This document shows, one piece after another, positions 16,559 through 24,278 of a stretch of DNA of 64,000 bases. The number at the start of each line of letters is the position of its first letter. Position 1 is the stretch's first letter. Both the position numbers and the translations under genes were made by a program. Below the pieces are notes generated by a model. It searched no databases, had not been told where the DNA came from, and saw only the letters and a list, made by a program, of their open reading frames with translations. Source of the stretch: Asticcacaulis solisilvae (GTDB taxonomy: Bacteria; Pseudomonadota; Alphaproteobacteria; Caulobacterales; Caulobacteraceae); NCBI RefSeq assembly GCF_017875235.1, contig NZ_JAGGMI010000003.1, positions 62,001-126,000 of the forward strand. Direction: 5' to 3'.

Positions 16559-18169
16559 TCACTTACTCTCCAGGCGCAGGACCACGCCTTCGTTAGGGGC
16601 GAGAACACCCTCGCCGCCAATGGACGTCAGGGTCGACAGCAGCCGTTCGGCCACGGTGGCGTCCGCCGGGATGATCAGCTTGCGTGGCTGGTCCGTCAGG
16701 TTGAGCGCGATCAGCAGGCGTTGGCCATCTTCGCGGCGTTCATAGGTCAGGACGTCGTGATCGCCCGGCAGAAGCGCGAAGTCTCCACAGTTCAACGCCT
16801 TGCAGTCCCGGCGCAGGCGCAGCAGGCAGCGGTAGAAGTTCAGCATGGACGACGGGTCGGCACCTTGCGCCGCCACATTGCGCGCCTGCCAGTCGTCATT
16901 GAGCGGCAACCATGGCTCCGTGGCGCTGAAGCCCGCATTGAGGCTGTCATCCCACGGCATGGGGGTGCGCGAGCCATCGCGGCCAAGGCCAAGCCCCGGC
17001 TGGCGCAGGTCCTGGGTATCGCGGATGCGGTCGGGCGGGATGGTCACGCGGCCGATGCCCAGCTCATCGCCCTGATAAAGGGTCGGCGTGCCGCGCAAGG
17101 TCAGGACCAGCATAGCGGCCACCCGCGCCTGCGCCTCCCCCAGCCGGCCGGCGATGCGCGGCGCATCGTGGCTGCCGATCACCCAGTTGGGCCAGCCGCC
17201 CGGCGGCAGCGCGGCTTCGTAGTCGGTGATAATCCGCGCCAGCGCCTGGGCATTCCACGGCGCGTCGAGAAGCTGGAAGTTGAACGGCAGGTGGACGCCG
17301 GGCGTATCCGGATCGCCGTAATAGCGTACCAGCTGTTCGACGGGCAGGCATATTTCTCCGACCAGCAGCCGTTGGCCGTATTCATCGGCGATCTGGCGGA
17401 AGCTGTGGGCGACCTGATGGACTTCAGGCTGGTTGGCGGAATGGTGTTGAAGGACCATGAACTTCTCGCCCATTTCCGGGCGGAAATCGGGATTGACGGG
17501 GTTGTCCGGCAGGCCGTCAGCCTTGATGCAGTGCCACATCACATCGATGCGGAAGCCATCGACACCGCGGTCGAACCAGAAGCGCAGCACGTCGGTCATC
17601 GCCTTGCGGACCTCAGGGTTGCGCCAGTTGAGGTCGGCCTGTTCGGTCAGGAAGGTGTGCAGATAATACTGGCCCGTATGCGCATCGAACGCCCAGGCCG
17701 GACCGCCCATATCGCTGGTCCAGTTGTTCGGCAGGCCGCCGTCCGGCGCCGGATCGCGCCAGATGTACCAGTCGCGCTTTGGATTGTCGCGCGATGAGCG
17801 GCTCTCAATGAACCACGGGTGCTCGGTGGAGCTATGGTTCGGCACGAAGTCGAGCAGCAGCTTCAGGCCGCGCTCATGCACCGCCTCCAGCAGGGCATCG
17901 AATTGATCGAGATCACCGAAGATGTCAGCTACGCCGCAGTAGTCGGCGACGTCGTAGCCGAAATCGGCCATGGGCGACGGGAAGATGGGTGACAGCCAGA
18001 TGGCATCCACGCCCAGATCAGCGACATGATCCAGTCTTTGCCGGATGCCTTCGAGATCGCCGACGCCATCGCCGTTGCCGTCCTGAAACGACCGGGGATA
18101 GATCTGATAGACCACCCCGCTTTCCCACCAGGGCCGCGTGGCGTGCGGTACGGATGTATGTGCGTTCAT
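16559..18169 (-). CDS. GH13 alpha-glucosidase
   Basis: 536 residues, a full-length GH13 enzyme of the oligo-1,6-glucosidase/alpha-glucosidase group. Conserved regions: YQIYPRSFQDGNGDGVGDL at 21-39, LDFVPNHSS at 106-114, GFRIDVMWH with nucleophile Asp209, LVGEICLP with acid/base Glu272, and IGSHDAPR with His334-Asp335 as transition-state stabiliser. No signal peptide, so it acts in the cytoplasm, or in the periplasm only by another route. First gene of an operon with the GT4 gene. Confidence 0.9.
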   Translation of the reverse strand: MNAHTSVPHATRPWWESGVVYQIYPRSFQDGNGDGVGDLEGIRQRLDHVADLGVDAIWLSPIFPSPMADFGYDVADYCGVADIFGDLDQFDALLEAVHERGLKLLLDFVPNHSSTEHPWFIESRSSRDNPKRDWYIWRDPAPDGGLPNNWTSDMGGPAWAFDAHTGQYYLHTFLTEQADLNWRNPEVRKAMTDVLRFWFDRGVDGFRIDVMWHCIKADGLPDNPVNPDFRPEMGEKFMVLQHHSANQPEVHQVAHSFRQIADEYGQRLLVGEICLPVEQLVRYYGDPDTPGVHLPFNFQLLDAPWNAQALARIITDYEAALPPGGWPNWVIGSHDAPRIAGRLGEAQARVAAMLVLTLRGTPTLYQGDELGIGRVTIPPDRIRDTQDLRQPGLGLGRDGSRTPMPWDDSLNAGFSATEPWLPLNDDWQARNVAAQGADPSSMLNFYRCLLRLRRDCKALNCGDFALLPGDHDVLTYERREDGQRLLIALNLTDQPRKLIIPADATVAERLLSTLTSIGGEGVLAPNEGVVLRLESK

Positions 18170-18334
18170 GGCGGTCTACCAACGGTATCCGGCCATAAAA
18201 AAACAATCGCTTTGCCACGACATCGACCGCCTGAAACGTCCTCGCCTGCACGGCAGGACGACTTCAGCGTGAGGCACAGCGCATGACTCCCCGGCGGTCC
18301 CGCAATTTGCGTCCGCCTCACATTCAGGAGCTCC

Positions 18335-19009
18335 ATGCCCCCGCACGTCCTCATCCATGTCGTCACCGGCGGCATAGCCGTCCTGGCCGGCGCCATAGCC
18401 CTCACCGCCCCCAAGGGCCGTCCATGGCATATCGGCGCCGGCCGCACCTTCGTCATAACCATGCTGATATCGGCGGGCGTTGGGGCCGTCATGGGACTGC
18501 TCACCTATCACAAGCACCTGATCGCCTTTCATGCCGGCGTGCTGGCCTGCTATCTGGTGCTCAGCAGTTGGGTCAGCGCACGCCGCCGCGCACCGTCAAG
18601 TTATCGCGGACCGCCCGTTATCCTGCTTGCCATCGTCAATCTCCTTAACATGGCGGGTCTTATTGCCGCCGGCGTCACGGCCCGGTCCGCCGACGACGGC
18701 ATGCTGTTTACCTACCACTCCGACGCCTACCTCTTCATGGCGGGACTGGCCCTGGCCGGCGTCATTGGCGACCTCCACATCCTGATTCGCCAAACCTTAA
18801 GCGCCAGGTCTCGCATCGCGCGGCACCTGTGGCGGATGTGCGTCGCCCTGGTCCTCGCCGCCGGCTCGCTGTTCACCGGTCCGGGCGCCAAGGCCTTCCC
18901 CGACGCCGTGCGCGCATCGGGTATTCTGTCCATACCCGAGCCGGTCATTCTGCTCGTCATGGTGTTCTGGCTGGCGCGGACTTTCTGGCCCTCACGCCGT
19001 CGGGCCTAG
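18335..19009 (+). CDS. DUF2306-like multi-pass membrane protein
   Basis: 224 residues with about six membrane helices. The N-terminus HVLIHVVTGGIAVLAGAIAL, then APKGRPWHIGAGRTFVITML, and the conserved histidine-bearing helices (HKHLIAFHAGVLACYL; FTYHSDAYLFMAGLALAGVI) fit DUF2306 family proteins. AGGAG lies six bases before the ATG. The TAG stop at 19007-19009 is the first TAG of repeat copy C, so the original C-terminus may have been replaced. Confidence 0.7.
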   Translation: MPPHVLIHVVTGGIAVLAGAIALTAPKGRPWHIGAGRTFVITMLISAGVGAVMGLLTYHKHLIAFHAGVLACYLVLSSWVSARRRAPSSYRGPPVILLAIVNLLNMAGLIAAGVTARSADDGMLFTYHSDAYLFMAGLALAGVIGDLHILIRQTLSARSRIARHLWRMCVALVLAAGSLFTGPGAKAFPDAVRASGILSIPEPVILLVMVFWLARTFWPSRRRA

Positions 19010-19111
19010 AGCGATATGGCGAAAAGTGTAAGCGGTTTTCGCCTTAAATATCGCGACAAAACAAAAACTTAGATCGGTATGATGTTTCCACTTAAAATCA
19101 TACCGATCTAG
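19006..19111 (+). repeat. dispersed intergenic repeat, copy C
   Basis: CTAGAGCGATATGGCGAAAA, GCGGTTTTCGCC, AAATATCGCGACAAAACAAAA, then the dyad AGATCGGTATGATG / CATACCGATCT and CTAG. It fills the whole gap between two convergent genes and gives each its TAG stop. Confidence 0.9.
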
Positions 19112-19782
19112 CAGGCTGGAGCGACCAGGTGTCTGTCGAAGCCGGCCGCGACCAGTCGCCGGAACGCCGCCAGCACCGCATCAGGAACATGTTGCGGCGT
19201 TTGAAAACCACGCGCCGGATACTCGAGAATACGCTGAAAGTCTCCGACGACCAGATTCAGCATGCGTTCGGGCGCCCAGCGGCCGAGATAGTCGGCAAGC
19301 GCCACCGCCTCCGCCTGTGAATTGCGCTGGACGTCCGGCCATTCGATTTCCGCCGTCGCCCGTCCGCGCCGCATCATATGCGGCCGAGAGACGATAATGA
19401 CGCTTTCAAGCCGGCGGCCCAGCGCAGCCTCGATGAGCGGGCGCGACAGGCGGAAGTTCTCACCGGTATTGGTCGCCCACTCTTCCAGTATCAAGGCGCT
19501 GTCCGGTACGCCGCAGCCCTTCGCGGCGTCGGCGAATACGCGGGCCTCGCTCCGGTCCCAGCCCGTTCCTGCCAGGTCATGCAGATGCGCGATGCCGCCG
19601 GTCATGACCAAAAGCGGCGCCAGCTCCTTGCGCCACAGCCGGGCGCCATGGACCGGCACGTGTCGGTCATTGCTGCCCAGGCACAGGATGACGTCGGCCG
19701 GTGCCTCGGGCTCTCGGCACTGCATGAAGTCCCACAGGATTTCCGCGTCGCAAAGCACCTCAGGCGTCATCGGCGCGTTCAT
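19108..19782 (-). CDS. YdcF/DUF218 family protein
   Basis: 224 residues with the DUF218 pattern: ADVILCLGSNDRHVPVHGAR near residue 29, LLVMTGGIAHLHDLAG, EARVFADAAKGCGVPDSALI, EEWATNTGENFRLSRPLIEA and IIVSRPHMMRRGRAT. DUF218 proteins are linked to envelope or cofactor metabolism; no signal peptide is seen here. It starts two bases after the HAD phosphatase gene, so they are co-transcribed. Its stop TAG is the end of repeat copy C. Confidence 0.8.
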   Translation of the reverse strand: MNAPMTPEVLCDAEILWDFMQCREPEAPADVILCLGSNDRHVPVHGARLWRKELAPLLVMTGGIAHLHDLAGTGWDRSEARVFADAAKGCGVPDSALILEEWATNTGENFRLSRPLIEAALGRRLESVIIVSRPHMMRRGRATAEIEWPDVQRNSQAEAVALADYLGRWAPERMLNLVVGDFQRILEYPARGFQTPQHVPDAVLAAFRRLVAAGFDRHLVAPAC

Positions 19783-19784
19783 CG

Positions 19785-20441
19785 TCAGAACCCCAGGGCG
19801 TGGCGCGCCGCCTCCAGCGACACCGCCTGGTGGTGCGCCAGGAACTCAACGCTGGGCGCCATGTCCGGCACCTGGACGACGGTACGGATACCGGCGGCGA
19901 CGGCGGCGCGCACGCCCGGGTCGCTGTCGTCGAGCGCCGCGCATTGCCGGGGTTCAAGGCCCAGGCGGCGGGCGGCTTCGACATAGAGATCGGGCGCGGG
20001 CTTGCCCTGCCGGACCTGGTCGCGGCCGACAACGGGCCCGACGCGGCCCAACAGGCCAACGCTGCCAAGCTTCCATTCGGCGCGCTCGGTCAGGCTGTTG
20101 GTGGCGATGGCGCGCGGCAGCCCCTTCGCATCCAACGCGTCGAGAAAAGCGTCGACGCCGGGGCGCAACGGGATCGGATGCCCGGCCTGCATCATCGCGT
20201 CCTTCCACACCCGGTCGACGAAGTCGGGTGAGACCGGGCGGCCGGCGGCCTCGCTCATGCGGCGGGCGCCTTCGACGTCGGTCAGGCCGATCAGGCTATG
20301 AAAGAAGGCGGTTGAAAAGCCGAGGCCGTGCGCCCCGAACAGGTCCGGCCCGCGCGCCACCGCCCAGCGCTCGGTATCGAGCAGCAGGCCGTCGAGATCG
20401 AGGATGACGCCCGCAAACGGCGCGGTGCCGGCACTGTCCAT
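19785..20441 (-). CDS. HAD superfamily hydrolase (beta-phosphoglucomutase-like)
   Basis: 218 residues. Motif I is VILDLDGLLLDTE (nucleophile and acid Asp), motif II is IATNS (a serine/threonine-type position), the conserved Lys is in GKPAPDLYVEAARRLGLEP and motif III is ALDDSDPGVRAAVAAG. The cap domain at residues about 20-85 is the helical C1 type. Likely a small phosphatase or phosphomutase for sugar phosphates. Operon with the YdcF gene. Confidence 0.85.
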   Translation of the reverse strand: MDSAGTAPFAGVILDLDGLLLDTERWAVARGPDLFGAHGLGFSTAFFHSLIGLTDVEGARRMSEAAGRPVSPDFVDRVWKDAMMQAGHPIPLRPGVDAFLDALDAKGLPRAIATNSLTERAEWKLGSVGLLGRVGPVVGRDQVRQGKPAPDLYVEAARRLGLEPRQCAALDDSDPGVRAAVAAGIRTVVQVPDMAPSVEFLAHHQAVSLEAARHALGF

Positions 20442-20498
20442 ATTCCCTGCCCCTTAAATGCAACGACGACCTGCCCATAGCGGTTCCGCGGGCGCCCT

Positions 20499-20528
20499 GC
20501 CCGTCAACAAAGGCAACGGTTCGTTTCA
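20499..20528 (+). repeat. 30-base direct repeat, copy 1
   Basis: GCCCGTCAACAAAGGCAACG followed by GTTCGTTTCA, identical to 22556-22585. It lies about 60 bases before the deformylase start. Confidence 0.85.
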
Positions 20529-20589
20529 GGCCCCAGGCATTTCCCGGCGAAGCATTGACCTTCGCGCCCCGAAGCGGCAAGCATGGGTC

Positions 20590-21126
20590 ATGATCAGAGA
20601 CATTCTTAAGATGGGCGATCCGCGCCTGCTGCGCGTGGCCCGGCCGGTCGAGGACATCGCCGCGCCGGACCTCAAGGCCATAATCAACGACATGTATGAG
20701 ACCATGTACGCCGCCAATGGCGTGGGACTGGCGGCGCCGCAGATCGGCGTCGACCTGCGCCTGATGATCTTCGGCTTCGACGCCAATCCGCGCTATCCAG
20801 ACGCCGAACCGGTGCCGGTAACGACCCTGATCAATCCGTGGCTGGGAATCCTGACCGAAGAGACCGAGGATGGCTGGGAAGGCTGTTTGTCGGTGCCGGG
20901 CATGCGTGGAATGGTGCCGCGCGCCACGCGCATCCGTTATGGTGGGACGCTTGAGGACGGCACGACGATTACGCGCGAGGCCGAGGGCTTCCACGCCCGC
21001 GTCTTCCAGCACGAGTTCGACCATCTCGACGGCAAGCTCTATCCGATGCGCATCAAGGACATGACGCAGTTCGGCTTTATCGAGGCGCTCTTCCCCGATA
21101 GCCCTTTGGCGGGACTGGAGGAATAG
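20590..21126 (+). CDS. def: peptide deformylase
   Basis: 178 residues. All three deformylase motifs are intact: [10 protein letters not shown] at 44-53, EGCLSVPG at 97-104 with the metal-ligand Cys99, and QHEFDHLDG with the two His ligands and catalytic Glu. It removes the formyl group from nascent proteins. ATG 20590 is the family start; the frame is open to 20458 but that part covers the 30-base repeat and has no homology. This may be a second deformylase, since no fmt gene is adjacent. Confidence 0.9.
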   Translation: MIRDILKMGDPRLLRVARPVEDIAAPDLKAIINDMYETMYAANGVGLAAPQIGVDLRLMIFGFDANPRYPDAEPVPVTTLINPWLGILTEETEDGWEGCLSVPGMRGMVPRATRIRYGGTLEDGTTITREAEGFHARVFQHEFDHLDGKLYPMRIKDMTQFGFIEALFPDSPLAGLEE

Positions 21127-21128
21127 AC

Positions 21129-21608
21129 GTGCACATCGTCACTCAGGAAAACTACGAAGAGGCGACCGATGCCATCAGGGACATTTTCATGATGTACCAT
21201 GACATGACCGGCTATAGCGGTTTTGGTCATTCGAACACCGTTTATCTGCGATTTGACCCGCTCAGGTTTATCGACGCCCAAAGTGATGAAAAGGCCTTCT
21301 ATGTCGATATGGATTTGTTGAGGACAGGTTCAGCCATCGCCTTTCTGAGCCATCTTTTCGACACCTGGCTGGGGGGCGAGATTACCTTTGCATCGAAGGC
21401 GCAGCGCCAGGCGCTCGAGGCAGGCAGGCTCGCAGCCTTCCCCGACATAGAGGCTGTTGCCAGGGAAGCGCTGACGCGGGGGCACATGCCTTTGGAAGAC
21501 GGGTGGTTTGATGAGGCCTTGCAGCCGATATATCGCAAATACGTGCTCGCGTTTTTCAAAGATTTGTCGGAGTGCGACCGGCCTAGGCTCCCCTCACCCC
21601 ACTCTTAG
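21129..21608 (+). CDS. hypothetical protein (159 aa)
   Basis: Starts at GTG 21129, two bases after the deformylase stop, with GGAG at 21117. Sequence MHIVTQENYEEATDAIRDIF is acidic and soluble; no family is recognised. Codon use is less GC-biased than its neighbours. The 3' end overlaps the convergent phosphatase gene by 15 bases. Confidence 0.5.
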   Translation: MHIVTQENYEEATDAIRDIFMMYHDMTGYSGFGHSNTVYLRFDPLRFIDAQSDEKAFYVDMDLLRTGSAIAFLSHLFDTWLGGEITFASKAQRQALEAGRLAAFPDIEAVAREALTRGHMPLEDGWFDEALQPIYRKYVLAFFKDLSECDRPRLPSPHS

Positions 21609-22409
21609 CCAGATGGCTGTGGCGTCGTCGCTGACCTTGAAACGCGGATAGCGCAGGCAGCCGGCGTCGTCGTGCTCGATGCCGCGCAGTTCGCCCGCCA
21701 GTGCCGCGAGGCCGCCGTCCAGCATCGCCTGGATGAGGCTGTCCTTGTCATAGGCGTCATAGGTTTCGATCAGCGCCGCGAAACCGTCGGTCATCAGCAG
21801 GATGTCGTCGCCCGGCGCCACGGCGGCATAAGCATACTGGACCGCCGCCCTGGCCCTGTCCGCATCGACGCTCAAGACCTGGCGCGGCCGTTCGCGCGCC
21901 GCCCGCCGGTCGGCCAGCACGGCTTCGGAACGGACGCTAGCCGCCCCCGCGCCCGGCCCCAGCGCCTCGGCCTCGGTCCGCTCACTGACCCGGTCCGGCG
22001 CCGGCGTCAGATAGGCCACGCCGTTCGCGCTGCGGTGAATGACCGTGCAGTCGAACAAAAAGGCGCAAGCGAGCCGGTCGCCTTCCAGCGCCACGGCCGC
22101 CAGCGCGGCGCTGGGCAGTTCCCAGTCGGCCAACACGTCGCGTTGCCGGTCGTGTTCGAACCGCACCGCAACCGTGTCGAACACGCCCGCGCAAATCTCG
22201 GCCAAGGGGCCCGAAGCCGCCTGAAATGCCTGATGCGCCGTGGCCGCCAACCAGGCCGCGCCGCCGCGCGCGCCGACCAGCCCCGGTGGGCCAAGATCGG
22301 TCGCGCCGTCGATCACCCAGGCGTGCCGGTCGCCACAGCCCGCGCGATCGTCATTGGGTACGCCGGGCTTGCCGTTGAGGCTTATGGATTGAATCATGTC
22401 GAAATGCAT
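21594..22409 (-). CDS. PP2C-type protein phosphatase
   Basis: 271 residues with PPM/PP2C metal-binding motifs: NDDRAG near residue 19, VIDGATDLG at 32-40, LLMTDGFAALIE and the terminal SDDATAIWLRV. It should dephosphorylate serine/threonine phosphoproteins in a Mn/Mg-dependent way. No kinase partner is adjacent. An alternative start is Met5 (22397). Repeat copy D begins only 12 bases upstream of the ATG. Confidence 0.8.
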   Translation of the reverse strand: MHFDMIQSISLNGKPGVPNDDRAGCGDRHAWVIDGATDLGPPGLVGARGGAAWLAATAHQAFQAASGPLAEICAGVFDTVAVRFEHDRQRDVLADWELPSAALAAVALEGDRLACAFLFDCTVIHRSANGVAYLTPAPDRVSERTEAEALGPGAGAASVRSEAVLADRRAARERPRQVLSVDADRARAAVQYAYAAVAPGDDILLMTDGFAALIETYDAYDKDSLIQAMLDGGLAALAGELRGIEHDDAGCLRYPRFKVSDDATAIWLRVG

Positions 22410-22420
22410 AACGCACCGTT

Positions 22421-22538
22421 TAGAGCGATATGGCGAAAAGTGCCAAGAAGCGTCTTTGGGGTTTTCGCCTTAAATATCGCGACAAAACAAAAAACTTAGA
22501 TCGGTATGATGTTTCCACTTAAAATCATACCGATCTAG
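22421..22538 (+). repeat. dispersed intergenic repeat, copy D (longest)
   Basis: TAGAGCGATATGGCGAAAAG, then AAGAAGCGTCTTTGGGGTTT, then TTCGCCTTAAATATCGCGAC and the dyad AGATCGGTATGATG / CATACCGATCT with final CTAG. It is the reverse complement of copy A almost base for base. Confidence 0.9.
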
Positions 22539-22555
22539 CCCATGGCCCGGCGCCC

Positions 22556-22585
22556 GCCCGTCAACAAAGGCAACGGTTCGTTTCA
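22556..22585 (+). repeat. 30-base direct repeat, copy 2
   Basis: Identical to 20499-20528 and again upstream of a plus-strand gene, here 79 bases before the glyoxalase start. Confidence 0.85.
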
Positions 22586-22664
22586 AGGCAAGCGACGATC
22601 GTCCGGGCACGGACGGGCGCGGCGACTCATGCTATGTGTAATACGGAACCAGAAGGAGGCGGAC

Positions 22665-23024
22665 ATGGGTGTCACCGGCGTCGGCGGCTTTTTCTTTCGC
22701 GCAAACGATCCTGAGGCCTTGCGCGCCTGGTATGCCGAGAACTTAGGCGTCGGCACCGGGCCTTACGGTATGTGGGACCAGCACGCCGGCCCGACCGTCT
22801 TTTCGCCGTTCAAGGCCGATACCGATTATTTTCCCGCCGACCGGCAATACATGCTGAACCTGAGGGTCGATGGCCTCGATGGCCTGTGCGACACGTTGCG
22901 CACGGCCGGGATCGAGGTCATAACCAAGCCCGAATGGGACATGCCGGGCGTCGGCCGCTTCGCCCGCATCCACGATCCGGAAGGTAATCCGATCGAATTG
23001 TGGGAACCGGAAGCGGCGGAGTGA
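22665..23024 (+). CDS. VOC/glyoxalase family protein
   Basis: 119 residues. ATG 22665 has an excellent AAGGAGG at 22653. The vicinal-oxygen-chelate pattern is clear: VGGFFFRANDPEALRAWYAE, LGVGTGPYGMWD, FPADRQYMLNLRVDGLDGLC, and ARIHDPEGNPIELWEP carrying the metal-ligand Glu. Substrate unknown. The longer frame from 22542 is rejected as it crosses the direct repeat. Confidence 0.85.
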   Translation: MGVTGVGGFFFRANDPEALRAWYAENLGVGTGPYGMWDQHAGPTVFSPFKADTDYFPADRQYMLNLRVDGLDGLCDTLRTAGIEVITKPEWDMPGVGRFARIHDPEGNPIELWEPEAAE

Positions 23025-23160
23025 GGGCAAGGGCCGCAAAAAACGCGTTCGCCGTTTAATTCCCCCTGACTGTGCATCGAATGAGAAACATTCACCTGTT
23101 CCAATCTATGAATGGTAGCAAAGTCGTTATTGTCAAAAACTGTCCGGACGGCGTGAATTT

Positions 23161-24165
23161 ATGAGCATTCAGGACGGCAGAATTTTTTTCTTAGGAGCTG
23201 GCTTCTCTGCCGGCGGCGGAGTTCCCCTAACAAACACGCTTTTGCCCAAGGCCTCGGAATTTTTTAAGTGGGAAGCTGAGGGGCTGTTCGAAAGAGTAGC
23301 GGACTACGCAAATCAAGTGGACGTAAATCTAAACGGCTCACCAGATGCCGAAGATTTTGCTCGCTTATGCACTCACCTGGAGTTTGTAGAACTACGCGAA
23401 CATGCCGGGGGGGAGCGGTGGAGTTCCGCTGGTTGTCGAGAAAAAGTCGCGCTAAAATTTTTCCTATCCAAAGCAATTGCGCAATCAACACCATACGACC
23501 AAGACATTCCGCAGCAATACATTAAATTTGCTCAGGCACTTACATCCGATGATACCGTCGTTACATTTAACTGGGATTTGCTTCTCGAAAGAGCAATTAA
23601 TCTCGTGGGCAAACAATATTCATATAACTGGGAAGATGGAAAAATCCAAATTACTAAACTCCACGGCTCAATTAATTGGATAAACAATGAACCGCGCTCC
23701 TATGGTACAAATCGCAGGAATTTTGAATACGTTCCCATCGGGCTAAAAACCGATATGATTGACAATGAAGTCTACCACTCTAGACTCTTAGAACAAAAAA
23801 GTAACTGGTGGAATGTAAGTCCGCTGCTTGGAGAGGTTAGGCCGTTAATTGTTTTGCCGGGATTTGGCAAAGCATATGACGTCCGCACATTATCGACCCT
23901 TTGGTATAAAATTGAATTTTTAAACATACACCAAGGTGGGGTATCTATTATTGGTCTTAATGTATCCCAAGATGATTTTATCATGGAGAGTTTATTCCGG
24001 TATCTGTTCAGGGGAATTTTCAGCGACGACCGCAGTGTAAGGATTTTGAATCCGGATCAGAACGCCTATTCTCGCTTCGATAGTTTCTGCGATGGATTGA
24101 AATTAGATTTCAAATGCGAGCGCTTCGATAGCGACACACTAACTTTTGCTCTGCATACAGATTAA
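23161..24165 (+). CDS. SIR2-like domain protein, candidate NADase
   Basis: 334 residues. Rossmann NAD-binding motif GAGFSAGGGVP at 12-22, TFNWD at 135-139 with the catalytic-type Asn137, KLHGSINW at 166-173 with His168, and IIGLNVSQDDFIMESLF at 263-279 fit the SIR2-like family (SIR2_2) used by many antiphage systems to destroy NAD. It lacks the zinc cysteines of deacetylase sirtuins. The gene is markedly richer in A/T than its neighbours, stands alone, and is followed by an imperfect hairpin at about 24246-24268 then TCTTTT. These are signs of horizontal transfer. Role in defence is inference; a housekeeping role is possible. There is no second effector or sensor gene next to it. Confidence 0.8.
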   Translation: MSIQDGRIFFLGAGFSAGGGVPLTNTLLPKASEFFKWEAEGLFERVADYANQVDVNLNGSPDAEDFARLCTHLEFVELREHAGGERWSSAGCREKVALKFFLSKAIAQSTPYDQDIPQQYIKFAQALTSDDTVVTFNWDLLLERAINLVGKQYSYNWEDGKIQITKLHGSINWINNEPRSYGTNRRNFEYVPIGLKTDMIDNEVYHSRLLEQKSNWWNVSPLLGEVRPLIVLPGFGKAYDVRTLSTLWYKIEFLNIHQGGVSIIGLNVSQDDFIMESLFRYLFRGIFSDDRSVRILNPDQNAYSRFDSFCDGLKLDFKCERFDSDTLTFALHTD

Positions 24166-24278
24166 CGCGCAGATAAACAGGTCTTGAGGCGGTCTATTGA
24201 AATTCATGACAGGCTGATCGTCCCAGCAAATCTAAACTCCATATTACCGCCACTTGCGGCGCGGTATCTTTTATGAGG

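Noticed and set aside
20458-20589. 44-residue N-terminal extension of peptide deformylase
   Set aside because: No deformylase homology and it covers the 30-base repeat shared with 22556.
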